Positions 49,927 to 61,130 of a DNA stretch of 64,000 nt are shown here, one piece after another. Each line of letters opens with the position of its first letter. Position 1 is the stretch's first letter. The notes under the pieces are model-generated. The model saw only the letters and a program-made list of their open reading frames with translations. It did not search any database and was not told the origin of the DNA. The stretch comes from Phytomonas francai. Taxonomy: Eukaryota > Euglenozoa > Kinetoplastea > Trypanosomatida > Trypanosomatidae. The position numbers and the translations under genes are program-made. The stretch lies in the NCBI GenBank assembly GCA_001766655.1, contig MJCC01000004.1, positions 405,758 to 469,757 on the forward strand, given 5' to 3'.

Positions 49927-52900
49927 TTATGATGCCATAAAATACCCCCCCATTGTGTCGTAGTGGCTTCTCTCTGAAAAGGGTAGCAACGCGGAAGCCC
50001 GTGGTAATAAACACGGGTCTTTCTCTGCTACTGAAGACGTCATAGAGTCCCATGGTAATGGGGATGCACCCCTTGAAACTCCAGAGAAGCTGTAGCTTGG
50101 GGGCTTAGGGTGCACCCATCGGTCAGCTGCATCAACTGCGTAGCTTCCTGGACCAGGGATTTCGCCTTCTCTATTGGACTTCGATACACTGCCTAGTACC
50201 GCGCTGTTCTCAAACAACGGAGACGTGCTTCTAGCCGAGCTAGTTCCAAATACAGCAGAACGCCCTGAGGCACCGATTTCAGCACCTGTTCGCACGTCAT
50301 AAACTGCTGGGCCGGGAGCACTGCTGTTTTCCAGGTCTCTTGGGGCAGTTCTTGTGGCATTTGGAGTGGTGGCAGATCCCTGAGTCTTGGATCCTTGTAC
50401 TGGCGCCTCCGCTGGGGTTGGTGTAGTCAAGTGGGAAGGCCTCCTAAAAGAATACACAGGGGTAGTAGTATGACGTGCCTCTAAGCGTTCCGCCCTCTCA
50501 GGCGCGTACTGGCCTGGGCCAGGCGTCACGTCTCTGTCATTGCTGTCTGCTTGTGGTGGGCAGGTGCCAGGCTGGTAGCTCAAAACACGTGGGCTTTTTG
50601 AGAGAAAGGGAGCAGCTGACCCTTTCATCACCTCAGGTTTTGTTTTCCCTTCATCACACTTGCTACACTCGTGCACCAGAGGTGTCGCAGCCAATGAAAC
50701 AATATCATATGTACCTGGCCCTGGTGTTTCAGCTTTTGTTGTTAGCGATTCAAGAGTTCGTCGCGCGGCCTTTCCAATGCTGACCTGCCTCGGTTCGAGT
50801 CTTTCAGAACTGCATGTGTAAGCCGACAAAATATCGTAGGCGCCCGGTCCTGGTGATTTCGCGCGCCGATATCGATGGGTACGACGGCTTCGGCTGCGGC
50901 TACGCGAACGACCCTTTTTCACCGTATCACTGATTAGCTCTTTCCCACCCCCGGTGAGCGCGTCAACACCTCTCGGCGGGGAAGACTCATGAACGGGTGC
51001 AGAGAAAGTTGGTGAATCTTTGTGAGTGTCTTTGTTTTCCTCCGTACCCTGTGCAATTGTCACCGATGACTCCTTGTCAACTAAACTTAGTTGTCTTGTA
51101 GAATTTGCCTCGCTGGACTCTGGGGCCGCTAAGGGAAGAGCCACTGCGATTTTGTCGCTATCTCGAGATCTCCTATGGGACATCCCCTCCTCTTGTTGCC
51201 GAGCCCTGCTGGAAACCCGAGATCTCTGATGTAATGAATGCACAGTTGTAGAAGACGAAGAACGTGTGCTGTTGCTGCCGCTGTCACTCATACTTATTTC
51301 CCGCATAATTTCATCGAATAGGGTGCGACGCTTCGCTGCTCCGAAAATTGCAGAACGAGAAATGCTACCCACAGCACTTGCTGTGATCTGTTTATGTATT
51401 TGGATTTCCTTTGTTTTCGTGGCGACCTCCCTGGCTGTTCGGGATTCATTTGTGAAAAAAATCATATCGCTGTGTTTATCACCTTGGGTGCAGCACTCAT
51501 GTGGTTTCCTTTCATAGTCTCTGTTCAACTCACTCTTATTATTTAATGATGATGATCGGGAGCGAGTCACGCCAGCCGTGAGACTATCTTCATACGCTTC
51601 GTCAGAAGACATGACCGCTTCCTCGTATTCCAATTGCTTGCTATGGCATGGACACGTCGGTGCGTGTGAAGCCGGATTGATAGGCATCCCCAGCTCGGGA
51701 AACTGGTTCCAGTAGCATGTGCACAGACTAATGAATTGGGAGCGCAAGGTCTCCTTCATCAAATTGCTTTTTTTTCGCACTCCCTGAGCATTTTCCAACA
51801 ACTTTCCATTCTCAAGTTGTGATGATGATTTGGGGTGCTCGAGCCCAGTGCCTTCACGGACGTCGGTGTGGGACCGAGAAGAAACTGACGAAAAGGCCGG
51901 AGAAGACTCAAGACGCCTGTCATTTATGTTACGTGAGACGAAGGCCTCAGGGGCACCGACTTTAGGTTTGAGAAAAGGAGAAGAGCACGTGCGCGGACGA
52001 GAACGGGTGCTGTTCGTGCTCTTTGATATATTGTTCACTTTTTCCACGAATAAATCCTCAGGGCGTGATCTCTGCAGACAATCACACAAGAAACCATTGT
52101 GAACACCTACCGGTAGTGCTTTGTTCGCTTCATCACCTTTAAACACGCTCAATAACTCCTCGTTGCCTTCCTCTACTATCATTACCTCATTATTGGGGGA
52201 CGCCAACAGCGCGTGTCTCGCACTTCTATTAGTAGAGGAACTTTGGAGTTGATATTCAGACGGAATCCTATTTCGTTTAGTCATGTTATGTGGAAAGCCA
52301 TGCTGACAGTACCCACATCGCCTACATTTTCCGTTTTCTGTGTTGATTTGGTTAGCATCTTGGAAAGAATTGCCTTCATGCGCACGACCTTTGAAAGTAG
52401 GCGTGCACCTATCACAAACTAATTTAGTTTCGGAATCTACTGAGTCTGCCTTCTTCACTTTTGACACTGAAAAGTAATCATTTTTATTGTACACTAAATT
52501 GGGCTTAGAAGCACTCTGAACCTGAGTGGATTTCATCCGAAGGGTTGCTTGCGTATTTCCCATAGGTGACGTTTGTGCTCCATTTTCTTCCTCCATATAG
52601 CTGCCACCAGCACGATGCTCTGCCAAGCCCAGCTCAGATGAACTGAGCGGGCGCCTTTCGAAATGGTCAGCGACGTTACACAATCGATGATACACCATCT
52701 TGCGTACATCTGGGCGCATCATTGTTTTATCAGGGATATGAAAATACTCTTTTGTCCTCTGCGCTTGAGAATCCTTTGAAGAATTTTTGGAGGAGTCGAT
52801 TCCTTTGGGAGTTTTATTCGTCTCGAATCCATCAAAAGTTAAGGATCTAGTACAGTCTTTGCACCTCTTCCCAGTTTTACGCACCGAGGGGGCTGAAAGG

Positions 52901-52980
52901 CTAAGATGGTAGCTCAACGGGATAGAGGGTTGCAATGACAACGGCAGCGGGTCGTCATGTTTCGCCGCTGGGAAGGGCAT
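49927..52980 (-). CDS. PG-rich (SHIPPO/STPG) repeat protein, proximal part with Cys-rich N-terminal region
   Basis: This ORF has 1017 residues from the ATG at 52978-52980 to the TAA at 49927-49929. The first 700 residues are mostly disordered but carry Cys-pair motifs: CKDC, CDRC, CRRCGYCQHGF, CDCLQ, CTCYWNQF and CPCHSK. They may bind metal, though no known finger fits. An RS-rich stretch (GRSRSRSRSRR) follows. The last 320 residues contain about five PG-rich repeats (SPGPGAYD, TPGPGTYD, TPGPGQYA, APGPAVYD, IPGPGSYA), the same repeat as in the next ORF. The coding frame continues past the TAA without another stop into that ORF. It is therefore probably the 5' part of one long gene of about 2600 codons coding for a flagellar microtubule-associated protein. 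The flagellar role is inferred from the repeat family. Confidence 0.84.
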   Translation of the reverse strand: MPFPAAKHDDPLPLSLQPSIPLSYHLSLSAPSVRKTGKRCKDCTRSLTFDGFETNKTPKGIDSSKNSSKDSQAQRTKEYFHIPDKTMMRPDVRKMVYHRLCNVADHFERRPLSSSELGLAEHRAGGSYMEEENGAQTSPMGNTQATLRMKSTQVQSASKPNLVYNKNDYFSVSKVKKADSVDSETKLVCDRCTPTFKGRAHEGNSFQDANQINTENGKCRRCGYCQHGFPHNMTKRNRIPSEYQLQSSSTNRSARHALLASPNNEVMIVEEGNEELLSVFKGDEANKALPVGVHNGFLCDCLQRSRPEDLFVEKVNNISKSTNSTRSRPRTCSSPFLKPKVGAPEAFVSRNINDRRLESSPAFSSVSSRSHTDVREGTGLEHPKSSSQLENGKLLENAQGVRKKSNLMKETLRSQFISLCTCYWNQFPELGMPINPASHAPTCPCHSKQLEYEEAVMSSDEAYEDSLTAGVTRSRSSSLNNKSELNRDYERKPHECCTQGDKHSDMIFFTNESRTAREVATKTKEIQIHKQITASAVGSISRSAIFGAAKRRTLFDEIMREISMSDSGSNSTRSSSSTTVHSLHQRSRVSSRARQQEEGMSHRRSRDSDKIAVALPLAAPESSEANSTRQLSLVDKESSVTIAQGTEENKDTHKDSPTFSAPVHESSPPRGVDALTGGGKELISDTVKKGRSRSRSRSRRTHRYRRAKSPGPGAYDILSAYTCSSERLEPRQVSIGKAARRTLESLTTKAETPGPGTYDIVSLAATPLVHECSKCDEGKTKPEVMKGSAAPFLSKSPRVLSYQPGTCPPQADSNDRDVTPGPGQYAPERAERLEARHTTTPVYSFRRPSHLTTPTPAEAPVQGSKTQGSATTPNATRTAPRDLENSSAPGPAVYDVRTGAEIGASGRSAVFGTSSARSTSPLFENSAVLGSVSKSNREGEIPGPGSYAVDAADRWVHPKPPSYSFSGVSRGASPLPWDSMTSSVAEKDPCLLPRASALLPFSERSHYDTMGGYFMAS

Positions 52981-55625
52981 CAGTATCTATAATGGTCTAT
53001 GTGTTAATTTGAGTCTTTTGAAGATGCTTTTTGAGCCCTCTTTATAACCCTTTAGGAAAGAAAAACGAAAGCAGAATTAAAAGTAAGTCATATTTTTACC
53101 TTCCTAGCATCAGTATTTGCTTCTAATGATTCCATGAAACGATTATAAAATAATATACCAGTCAAATGATCGAACATAATATATGGGAAATAAATCTAGA
53201 GTTTTTTTTGAGGCTTGCTAAATCCCCTACTTGAAAAAAAACATGGAAAAGTAAGTTTATAATGGCACCGTTTAAGAGGCTTGTGAAATTCTATGAACAC
53301 GTGCGATAATATTTCAAACCTATATTCTTTCCTGTGTGACATTATTATTGGAAAATAAAAATAGGACCCCCGAAAATAGCACTCATGGAGACTTTTCAAT
53401 GTATTCTAAAAGTAATATGTTAAAAACTATAAAGAGGCATTAAAGTTAAACTAGCAGGCACTTAATTAGTTTCAATAAATTCTTTTGAAGATTAAAATAT
53501 TTAGAATGGATATAGGGTGGTTGTCTCCAAAACAGTACCTTATTTTCATTAAAAATACCATTGTCACAGCATTAGTTTAAACATTTTACCGAACAGTTGA
53601 GAAGAAGATCAAAAAAATTGCAAATGCATCTACTCTTAATAGCATAAACATTTTAATGGCAACGTCAATTAGTAATCGACTAATGAACTGAAGCTAAATA
53701 AAATAACAAAACAACGTGATCAAATCTTTGGTAAATATCACTGAAAGAGCAACTACTGTGGTGAAAGTGAGGGCTTCGGTCTGCCTATGATATCCTACGA
53801 GATAGCAGGAGCCCCCCCCCCCCCCCCTAAACTATGAAGCTGGAGGGTTTACTACCCACCTGTAACCGGAATCTGATTTGGTCATTAGACATCCAGATAT
53901 CCATAGCGATGTATGTTCTTCTTTCGATCCAGTATGTGAGACTCCCTGCTAACGTGTGTAGAGACCTCTTACTGGTCGTACTGCTAACAGCAAATTAAAG
54001 TCTCTAGAAAAAAGGGGAAGTCTTTGCTTTCCCGTCGGTGACAAAGCCTACAGACCTCATTAAGGTGTTTGGAAAGCGCCTAAATAAGGAATAGAAAAGA
54101 GGCATCGATTTTCTGTTGTTATTATTAGCATGTCCTTGCATCATGCTAGTTTCTTGCCTGCGTAGATATCAAGTACATATTCGAAGGAAAAAATGAAGCG
54201 TATCTCTTAAAATACACTGCACACAGCTGCAAAAAAAAGTTTCAAAAATATCGAGCGTTCCAAAAGATTGCATTTGTCCTGGACCGTATCAAAAGTGCTA
54301 AGGCTTATCTCACACGGGGGAAAGTTAAACTCACGCCAACTATAAATGTAGTCAGCACCACCAGCAAATGAACAGGGCGCATCCTAAAAGTGACAGTACA
54401 CTTAAGATCTCAGTGAACCTGTTTTTGATATAGCTAGTTAATAACGAGAACGCATTCTGACTCAAGTGTACAAGAATCATGTAAATGGTATTTCTTTTAG
54501 ACGTATAAAGTCATGGTGGCATGAAAATTTCCGTGTTTCAAAGGGATAAGGTAAATTGAGAATATATAGAGACAAAAATTTAAACGAGACGCAAGTGATT
54601 CATGAGCATGGCATTCCACAAAAATTACCCATGCAGTGAAGACATTTCTTGGTAAAGGTATAGGGAATAACGAGCTGCAATGAACCCGCTAAAGTGTTTT
54701 CTGTGTTCGTGGGAAACCCTTTTTAAGAATAGGATTACGGCTTTGGGATTCTAATGCAATAGGTTATGATGCTCTGCCTGACTGTTATGATTCACCTTCT
54801 CATGATAATACAGAATGTATGCTGCAATTGGGATTGAGTTGCCCATTCAGCCCTTATTATGGATTGTCAAAATCAACAGAATACGGGAGAGAATAAACTT
54901 CAGTTCTACTTGAAAATCGTCAAGAAATGGAATTCCTGATGAATCGTTGGATTCCTTTCGTTGCGGAATTTCCCATTGCGCGGTAAACTGCTATGGTTTG
55001 ACACCTTGTGGGGAAAAAGAAATCTAAAGTAACCTGCAAGCTTTTATGGAAGGATGTATTTGAGTGAATTCCTTGAATTAATAGATGATAACCAAAGACA
55101 ATTTCACATATAGATTTCGAAACTTATGAATTGAACAGGTTTCAACAGAATTACATATTCAAATATATGACCTATAAAAGACAGCTGCAACCAACAGCAA
55201 AATATAGAGCCATTGGGAAAAACAAAATAGGGAAAATTGCAGAAACTCATCTTCATATATGATACCTCGGCATCATCTAGATTTTCAAAAAAAAATAATT
55301 AATTTTTATATTTTTGATGAAGCGCAACAACGACAAGAAAAATGTTACTACGAAGAAAATATATATGCATTTCTAAAAGACAAATACAATGCCTGTAACG
55401 CTCGTAAAATAAAAATATTTCGAAAATGAAAGAAAGTATTTCAGGTGGTGTTCACGACGACTGTACCAACAATTTTTTAAAGAAAAGTGTTTTATAATTT
55501 TCTAATTCTTATGACCATGCAATGGAATGAACAAATGGCGTAAGATGCACGGAAAGCCCCCACCCCACCCCACCCTCCTCCCTCTCGCTCTTACCTCCAC
55601 TCCAGCATCACTCCGGCAGCTGGCA
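52981..55625. other. Longest gene-free stretch (2.6 kb), AT-rich
   Basis: No protein gene of any length is visible on either strand. A 16-base C run lies at 53812-53827, and DNA around 53750-54060 is somewhat less AT-rich than the rest. I found no tRNA or rRNA signature. It might hold a small non-coding RNA or simply be a long UTR. Confidence 0.6.
53812..53827. repeat. Poly-C homopolymer (16 C)
   Basis: An uninterrupted run of 16 C, the longest homopolymer of C in the window. Confidence 0.9.
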
Positions 55626-58600
55626 TTAACTTCTGTATCCTCCTTCCTCTGAGCTCGTCGTATCTGAATCAACGCTCGCAACCTTTTCTGGTGGTGTCTG
55701 AAAATTTTGAGATTTGCACAGAATTAAAGAAACCTGTGTGTCGTTTTCCTTCCTACAGGTACTGCCACTATCGCGAGCTTCGCTTGATTTTTGGGAATAC
55801 GGTGTGGGATACTTCTCGTCAGTTTTGCCAACAACGCCGACGGTTCTGGCATCTAGATCGAGCATGCGACCCGGAGATAAAATTTGGGGGGGTTGTTCAT
55901 CGTTTCCAACTCCGCGATCTCCCCAAGCGCCGGCCTTGTGGGTGGTTCTCTCTCGCCGATCGCCACGCCATCGGTGTGGCCGCCACGCACGCCGGCCGCG
56001 CTGGAAGGCGCACAGGTAGAGACGAACCGCAGAAAGGGAGGGCGTGAAGGGTCGCCGCAGAGCCCTTGAAGAGGGGTCCGGCACGGTCACTCGGATCTTC
56101 CGCTTCGCTTCTCTCTGGTTATCCTTCTCTTTTTTATCCCCCATTCCTTTATTTTGTCCGGCCCCGCGCCTTAGTCGAGAAGGGGGGGCGTAGAGACGCG
56201 CGGGTACGGGCCGGCTCAACCTCTGGGCCCCCCCTCTACCGGGCCGCTGGAGCTGCTCGAAGAGAGATAAAAGCCCCCAATAGGCGTAGGCTTCGGCTGT
56301 CTGTGGTGAACATGCCGCACAGGACGAGCGCCATGGTGGGTGTTCGGCCACAGTTACGAAGTTAGAGTCGGATAAAAGCAAAGAGGACGAACCCACCCAC
56401 CCCTTCTCGCTCAACGCACTACCACTGCGACGAGTGGTAGAAGCATACCCACACACCCCATCCCCACTATCATTCCTGTAGAGGAAAGACTTGTCTTCGC
56501 ATGGTGGATTATTCGGCGTTCTAACACAGTCGGGAACGCCGAAGGTTGCGGACTGCACCCCATAATACTCATGTCGAAGAGCTGCACCCAGGCAATCAAT
56601 GTAAGATTCGTTAGAGAGACCACTTATCATGCTGTCTCGAATTTTCGCATTTTTGGGAAAATGCATCGCAAAGATATCTTCTCTTGAAGTATTTCGCTGC
56701 TTATCAGATAATTGGAAAGATTCGGTGCCTGTAAAAGCGCCACAGGATTGGGAGCTGGTACGCGTTGGGGCATCTGAAACAGGGTTGTGTAACGTCTCTG
56801 GGGGTACTTTGTTTGCGACGCCGAAATCATCTAGCATGGAGAACTGGACAAGCGACTCATAAAGCATCAAAGTCTCATCTATCTTTTCTCGGTTTACCGT
56901 TCGCGGATGAATCGTGACGGTTGAGCGACGACAGGAAGAAGATGCGGGGCGTTTCTCCATATGGTTGGGAATCCTTTCATTATCCCTGGAAAGATCAGGA
57001 ATTTCGTTACGTGTGGAGCCGTTCTGCGATAGCCGCTGCGCCTTACGAACCTCATTGGATGAATCCCCTTGGTAAGGAAATTTAGGCAAACCTCCCACAG
57101 TCTGTTTTACAGGGAAGTGTTTGCGCATAATATATTGGCCTGCTCGTGAATTGTTTACAAACCGCTGTGCGTAGCTGCTATTACGGGTATCTTTAAAACT
57201 ACCTCGTTGCGTGATAATCGAAGAGTCAGTGGTTATGCAGTGAAAATGCTGGGCACGATCAATATCTTTGTGATCCTCTTGGCTCTTTTCATCACTCCCA
57301 TCCTCGCTACGCATTTGATACTGCTTTGTAGAAGTAGTATTAAGCATTATCTCGTTACGTTTTGCCTTCGATCTGACATTGGCACCTTCCTGTGAAAGGT
57401 TAGAGGAGGGCACTGGGGAGCTGTCCGATACGAGTGCCGCTGTCGCAACGGTCCTGTTTAGATTTGTATTGGAGGCCGTTGTACGGAGCTCATGCAACTT
57501 CCGATCAAGCTCATAAACCTCTTGAAGCAACCTCTTTTCTTTTGGACATAAATACCTACTACGGGAATACCACCTTTCACTCGTTGTCGTGTCAAACTGC
57601 GCTCGATTCTTCAACCGTTTTCCGTGTTCCCGGTTATCACACATGCTTCCATCACTTAGCAATTTATTCTGAATGGTGTTGGCGTGGCTGCTAAAACTAT
57701 TAGCCCTGGAGTTGGTACCCAGTGTATTGTGCAAATTTCTGCAATAAAGTAAGCTTTTCTTGAAGGAATCTACACGATTTTTTTTGATGATTTGCCTTCT
57801 AGGCTGTGCATATCTTATCTTGTTGAGGTGTGCTTGAGGAGAACGTCCAGTAGCAGTCGTTCCAGACGATGACAACAGCATGGGTTGAGTGGAAGGATCA
57901 CAGCAAGGAGAAACGCCTTTTTCCTCTCCATCCCTAATGGAGATGGCACGGTTTCCTTCACGCCCTTTTGATTTCTCTTGCATTTCCTTTCCTTGTGTAT
58001 GCGGGCGATACATCGGATCTGTGCTGGAAGGACGTGAGCTTATTGCATGGGTTTGGGATTTCAACTGTGCAAGCGACTCCTCCTCCCCATTGCACTGCTC
58101 ACCCTTGTTTGTAATAGGAACTAAATCTAATAGAGGTTGATCGGTCCTGTCAATCACAGATTTATTAACATACATGTTATTATTGAATGTATCATCAATT
58201 TGAACCCGTTTTTGAGATGTCGATGACTTTTCCCGCTCACTAAATAGCAAAGACTCTGATGAGCGAATTTTCACAGCCTCCTCAGTGTTTCCTTCCAAAT
58301 TACCTAAGAACGACGAAGATGAACTTCGATCATTTGCATGAAGATTTTCTCGATCAATAGAGAACCTATTTACTAGGTTTGGCGGCGCCATGTGGGATTT
58401 CTGGATTTTACCAGGTACTGCATCTATTTCTTTTCGCTTGTCAACATCCTGCAACAGACTATCCTGGGATTCTGAGCTCAAACGTGCGATGAGTGGCAGA
58501 GCACCCAAATCAGATTCTAGTGGCACTCTGCTTCCATTTTCCTCGGCATTTATCCCAGATTCAACACTTTTCAACTCTCTATTTGTAGAAACTATACGAT

Positions 58601-60398
58601 TTTTGTTTCCTATTAGAAGGCTCATCTGCGAAGTTCTGGAAGATGTAAAGTGCGCCAACTGGTGTTGAAGCTTCTCTGTGTGTTCTTTGGGCGTGTTAAA
58701 ACCCGGTGCACTATCAAATTCGTTGCAAGTATTGTCATCTCCAGAACTAGAATGTATCTTGAAAGATAGGGAACAGGATCTCCTTAGAGCTTCCTTTCCC
58801 ACGATCTCAAGACTGCATGATTCCCCAGCTTTTTTAGGAATGATCTTCTTGAAGGACTTTGCAACACAATGGCCCTTCTTTTCATTGGGCTTCGTCGAGG
58901 ATTCCATTAACCCAATCACCATAGGCTGTTCCTTCGTATCCCTGGTTCCGACACTCTTTTCTCGTTTGCTACGCTCCGTATTAGTACCCTTTATTTCACA
59001 GTTATCAGCAATACCGCCTTTAATATCACCTACACTATGGGGACCGCGAAACCGATTCGAAGTCGCGACTCCTGCGCTACGGCAGCAGAGAAAACGTGAC
59101 AGCATGCCAATGAGGCTCTTCGAGGTGCGAGCTGAGCTAGTGGAATGATCCCGTCCGGCTGCATCATTCCAATCACTCATGGCCCTGCGAGTACCTTCAG
59201 CAGTTGAGTTACTAACGTCTGTATCTAGAGGCACGTGACCCTCCATCGTCTTCTTTTCGTTCCTTTCTTTTTGCGGAGGGAGCGTATTTTCAGTAAGTTT
59301 ACGAATTGTTCGCGACTCCGGCTGCATGCATCCAGGTTGCCCCATCTTGAGCTCCTGCCTCGTCCCCTTCACACCTTCTAGGGTGTCGATCTGATTGTTA
59401 TCACCTCTTCCCTCTCCATTGAAATGCATCCCCACAGCTTGCATTTTACTCCCCATAGCCTCCTGCAAGAAGGAAGCCTGTCGAGGGCACCTTGACTCCG
59501 GCTTGTTGTTCATAAACGCTGTCTCCGATGTTGCACCAAAGCCCGCACATTCGCTAGGGTTCAGGTCGCTGCCTCTGCGAATATTCACCGACGATAAAGA
59601 TCTGCCTAGGTATTTAACGGTAATGCCAGAAAAAGAACCGGAGCGAGATCGCGATAGTGCCGCGCTGCCACGCTTAACCAGCACTGTCGGTGCGGATGAA
59701 CCACACACAAATCGTTTCTTACTATACTCTACCGGCCCTGCCAGGCCCCCCGCTTCACTCCTCGCTCGGTTGTGCAGAACCTGTCCAGGGCTGTCGGAGC
59801 ATCCAGATTCGACGTCCCCTCCCGCAGCCAATTCGCAGGCATCCCCAACGACACTCAGATCCACGTCCGTGGGGAGCCGACTAACGACCCGATTTCTCCG
59901 CCGCGCCGAGAGGCCGGACCCTGGGTGGATGATGAGGCGACGGCCGGCGGCACCGCGATTCCCCTCCCCAGCCTCAGCTCCAACGCCCGCCCGCAGCGCT
60001 GCTTTTGCAGACGCCAAGGTGGAAATGACAGGAGGTCCTGGGATCAACTGCACACGGTCCGGTGGGTCTGACAGAGGCAAAACCTCCGGCAAGGCTAAAG
60101 AGGAGCCGCCAACGGCAGAGGCTGGCGCGGACGCAGGTCTCGACGGAGTTAGGGTTGAGGAAGGGCAAGGAAGATCGCCCTCAACGACTCTCTGAGGCGG
60201 CAGCGGAGAAGCCGAATGGGAACGACGCTGGGGAAGGAGGGGCACTAACCCACCCAAATCTATGGAACTGCGGGCGGACTCAGCAGAGGTCGCACCCAAC
60301 AGCGCAACGCGCTCGCAGGGAGACGTGGAATCCCGTCCCGACGCATCCGCTGATCCAACGAGAAATATAATCGAGCTCTCACCGTGTGTGGTGCTCAT
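55626..60398 (-). CDS. Large hypothetical protein, 1590 aa
   Basis: The ATG at 60396-60398 opens an uninterrupted frame of 1590 codons. I recognise no domain. The first 300 residues are rich in Ser, Ala, Pro and Gly with RRRSHS/RSRSGSFSG-type basic-Ser motifs that look like kinase targets. The middle is polar and disordered (Ser/Asn/Lys/Glu), with a short coiled-coil-like helix LLQEVYELDRKLHELR near residue 970. The C-terminal 250 residues include an Arg-rich part encoded by GC-rich DNA (about 55950-56250) whose protein composition (Arg/Pro/Trp/Gly) differs from the rest. A local frameshift there is possible but cannot be shown. No transmembrane segment is seen. Large disordered proteins of this sort are common in kinetoplastids and evolve fast. 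Confidence 0.8.
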   Translation of the reverse strand: MSTTHGESSIIFLVGSADASGRDSTSPCERVALLGATSAESARSSIDLGGLVPLLPQRRSHSASPLPPQRVVEGDLPCPSSTLTPSRPASAPASAVGGSSLALPEVLPLSDPPDRVQLIPGPPVISTLASAKAALRAGVGAEAGEGNRGAAGRRLIIHPGSGLSARRRNRVVSRLPTDVDLSVVGDACELAAGGDVESGCSDSPGQVLHNRARSEAGGLAGPVEYSKKRFVCGSSAPTVLVKRGSAALSRSRSGSFSGITVKYLGRSLSSVNIRRGSDLNPSECAGFGATSETAFMNNKPESRCPRQASFLQEAMGSKMQAVGMHFNGEGRGDNNQIDTLEGVKGTRQELKMGQPGCMQPESRTIRKLTENTLPPQKERNEKKTMEGHVPLDTDVSNSTAEGTRRAMSDWNDAAGRDHSTSSARTSKSLIGMLSRFLCCRSAGVATSNRFRGPHSVGDIKGGIADNCEIKGTNTERSKREKSVGTRDTKEQPMVIGLMESSTKPNEKKGHCVAKSFKKIIPKKAGESCSLEIVGKEALRRSCSLSFKIHSSSGDDNTCNEFDSAPGFNTPKEHTEKLQHQLAHFTSSRTSQMSLLIGNKNRIVSTNRELKSVESGINAEENGSRVPLESDLGALPLIARLSSESQDSLLQDVDKRKEIDAVPGKIQKSHMAPPNLVNRFSIDRENLHANDRSSSSSFLGNLEGNTEEAVKIRSSESLLFSEREKSSTSQKRVQIDDTFNNNMYVNKSVIDRTDQPLLDLVPITNKGEQCNGEEESLAQLKSQTHAISSRPSSTDPMYRPHTQGKEMQEKSKGREGNRAISIRDGEEKGVSPCCDPSTQPMLLSSSGTTATGRSPQAHLNKIRYAQPRRQIIKKNRVDSFKKSLLYCRNLHNTLGTNSRANSFSSHANTIQNKLLSDGSMCDNREHGKRLKNRAQFDTTTSERWYSRSRYLCPKEKRLLQEVYELDRKLHELRTTASNTNLNRTVATAALVSDSSPVPSSNLSQEGANVRSKAKRNEIMLNTTSTKQYQMRSEDGSDEKSQEDHKDIDRAQHFHCITTDSSIITQRGSFKDTRNSSYAQRFVNNSRAGQYIMRKHFPVKQTVGGLPKFPYQGDSSNEVRKAQRLSQNGSTRNEIPDLSRDNERIPNHMEKRPASSSCRRSTVTIHPRTVNREKIDETLMLYESLVQFSMLDDFGVANKVPPETLHNPVSDAPTRTSSQSCGAFTGTESFQLSDKQRNTSREDIFAMHFPKNAKIRDSMISGLSNESYIDCLGAALRHEYYGVQSATFGVPDCVRTPNNPPCEDKSFLYRNDSGDGVCGYASTTRRSGSALSEKGWVGSSSLLLSDSNFVTVAEHPPWRSSCAACSPQTAEAYAYWGLLSLFEQLQRPGRGGAQRLSRPVPARLYAPPSRLRRGAGQNKGMGDKKEKDNQREAKRKIRVTVPDPSSRALRRPFTPSLSAVRLYLCAFQRGRRAWRPHRWRGDRRERTTHKAGAWGDRGVGNDEQPPQILSPGRMLDLDARTVGVVGKTDEKYPTPYSQKSSEARDSGSTCRKENDTQVSLILCKSQNFQTPPEKVASVDSDTTSSEEGGYRS

Positions 60399-61130
60399 TC
60401 ATAACCCCGCACTAAAGGAATGTGTCGTCCTACCTATCCGAGCCAATCCGACGTAATACGGTGTTTCCCCGCGATGCACTTTCACTGCCCCCACCTGATT
60501 CCAATACTCTACAAAGTTGTGCGGTAGAATGTAATTTTCCAAAATATCAGAAATGATCACGGTTGTGGGGGTTGGAGGAAAAGCCTATTGAATGCTCTTG
60601 GATACCTCTAGGGAGTGTTGGATGAGTGCAATGTGCTGGTGCGCTTGTATTTTGGATTTACACATGAACCCTAGATGAAGCCGTGCCAATCAACCAAGCA
60701 GACCCAATGGTAACAACTCTAAGCAATCTAAGGGAAAAAAATACCAACGATTTGAGAACAGATTTGGCTGTCGAAACATATAGCTGCATACAAGTCACCC
60801 TCTTCTACTCTTCCTCGGTGCATCGACACACAAATTCACGTAGGCAATAGGTAGACAAAAACGCAAGCTGTATCCTCATTATAGATGATATCGATCAGAA
60901 GAAGAAAATGTCCCCATACCTTTAAATGATCTTAATAATAATAATAAATAGTGAGAAATTACTTGGAAAGGACACACACGTGTCATACCGGAACAAGCCC
61001 GGTTTTATCAGCAATGAAATTATTAATCTTTTATAAAAATAAGGATATTTATTATTAAATACGGGAGGAATGTGATCACTCCTTTAGTTGGCAGGATTGA
61101 GCCCTCTCTCCCCCTGACGCTGGATTATAT
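60399..61130. other. AT-rich intergenic stretch
   Basis: No gene seen. An (AAT)n run lies at about 60932-60949. Confidence 0.6.

Noticed and set aside
45193..52980. Alternative genetic code with TAA as a sense codon
   Set aside because: All other long ORFs in the window have no in-frame stops and end at normal TAA, TAG or TGA, so a single TAA is better explained locally.
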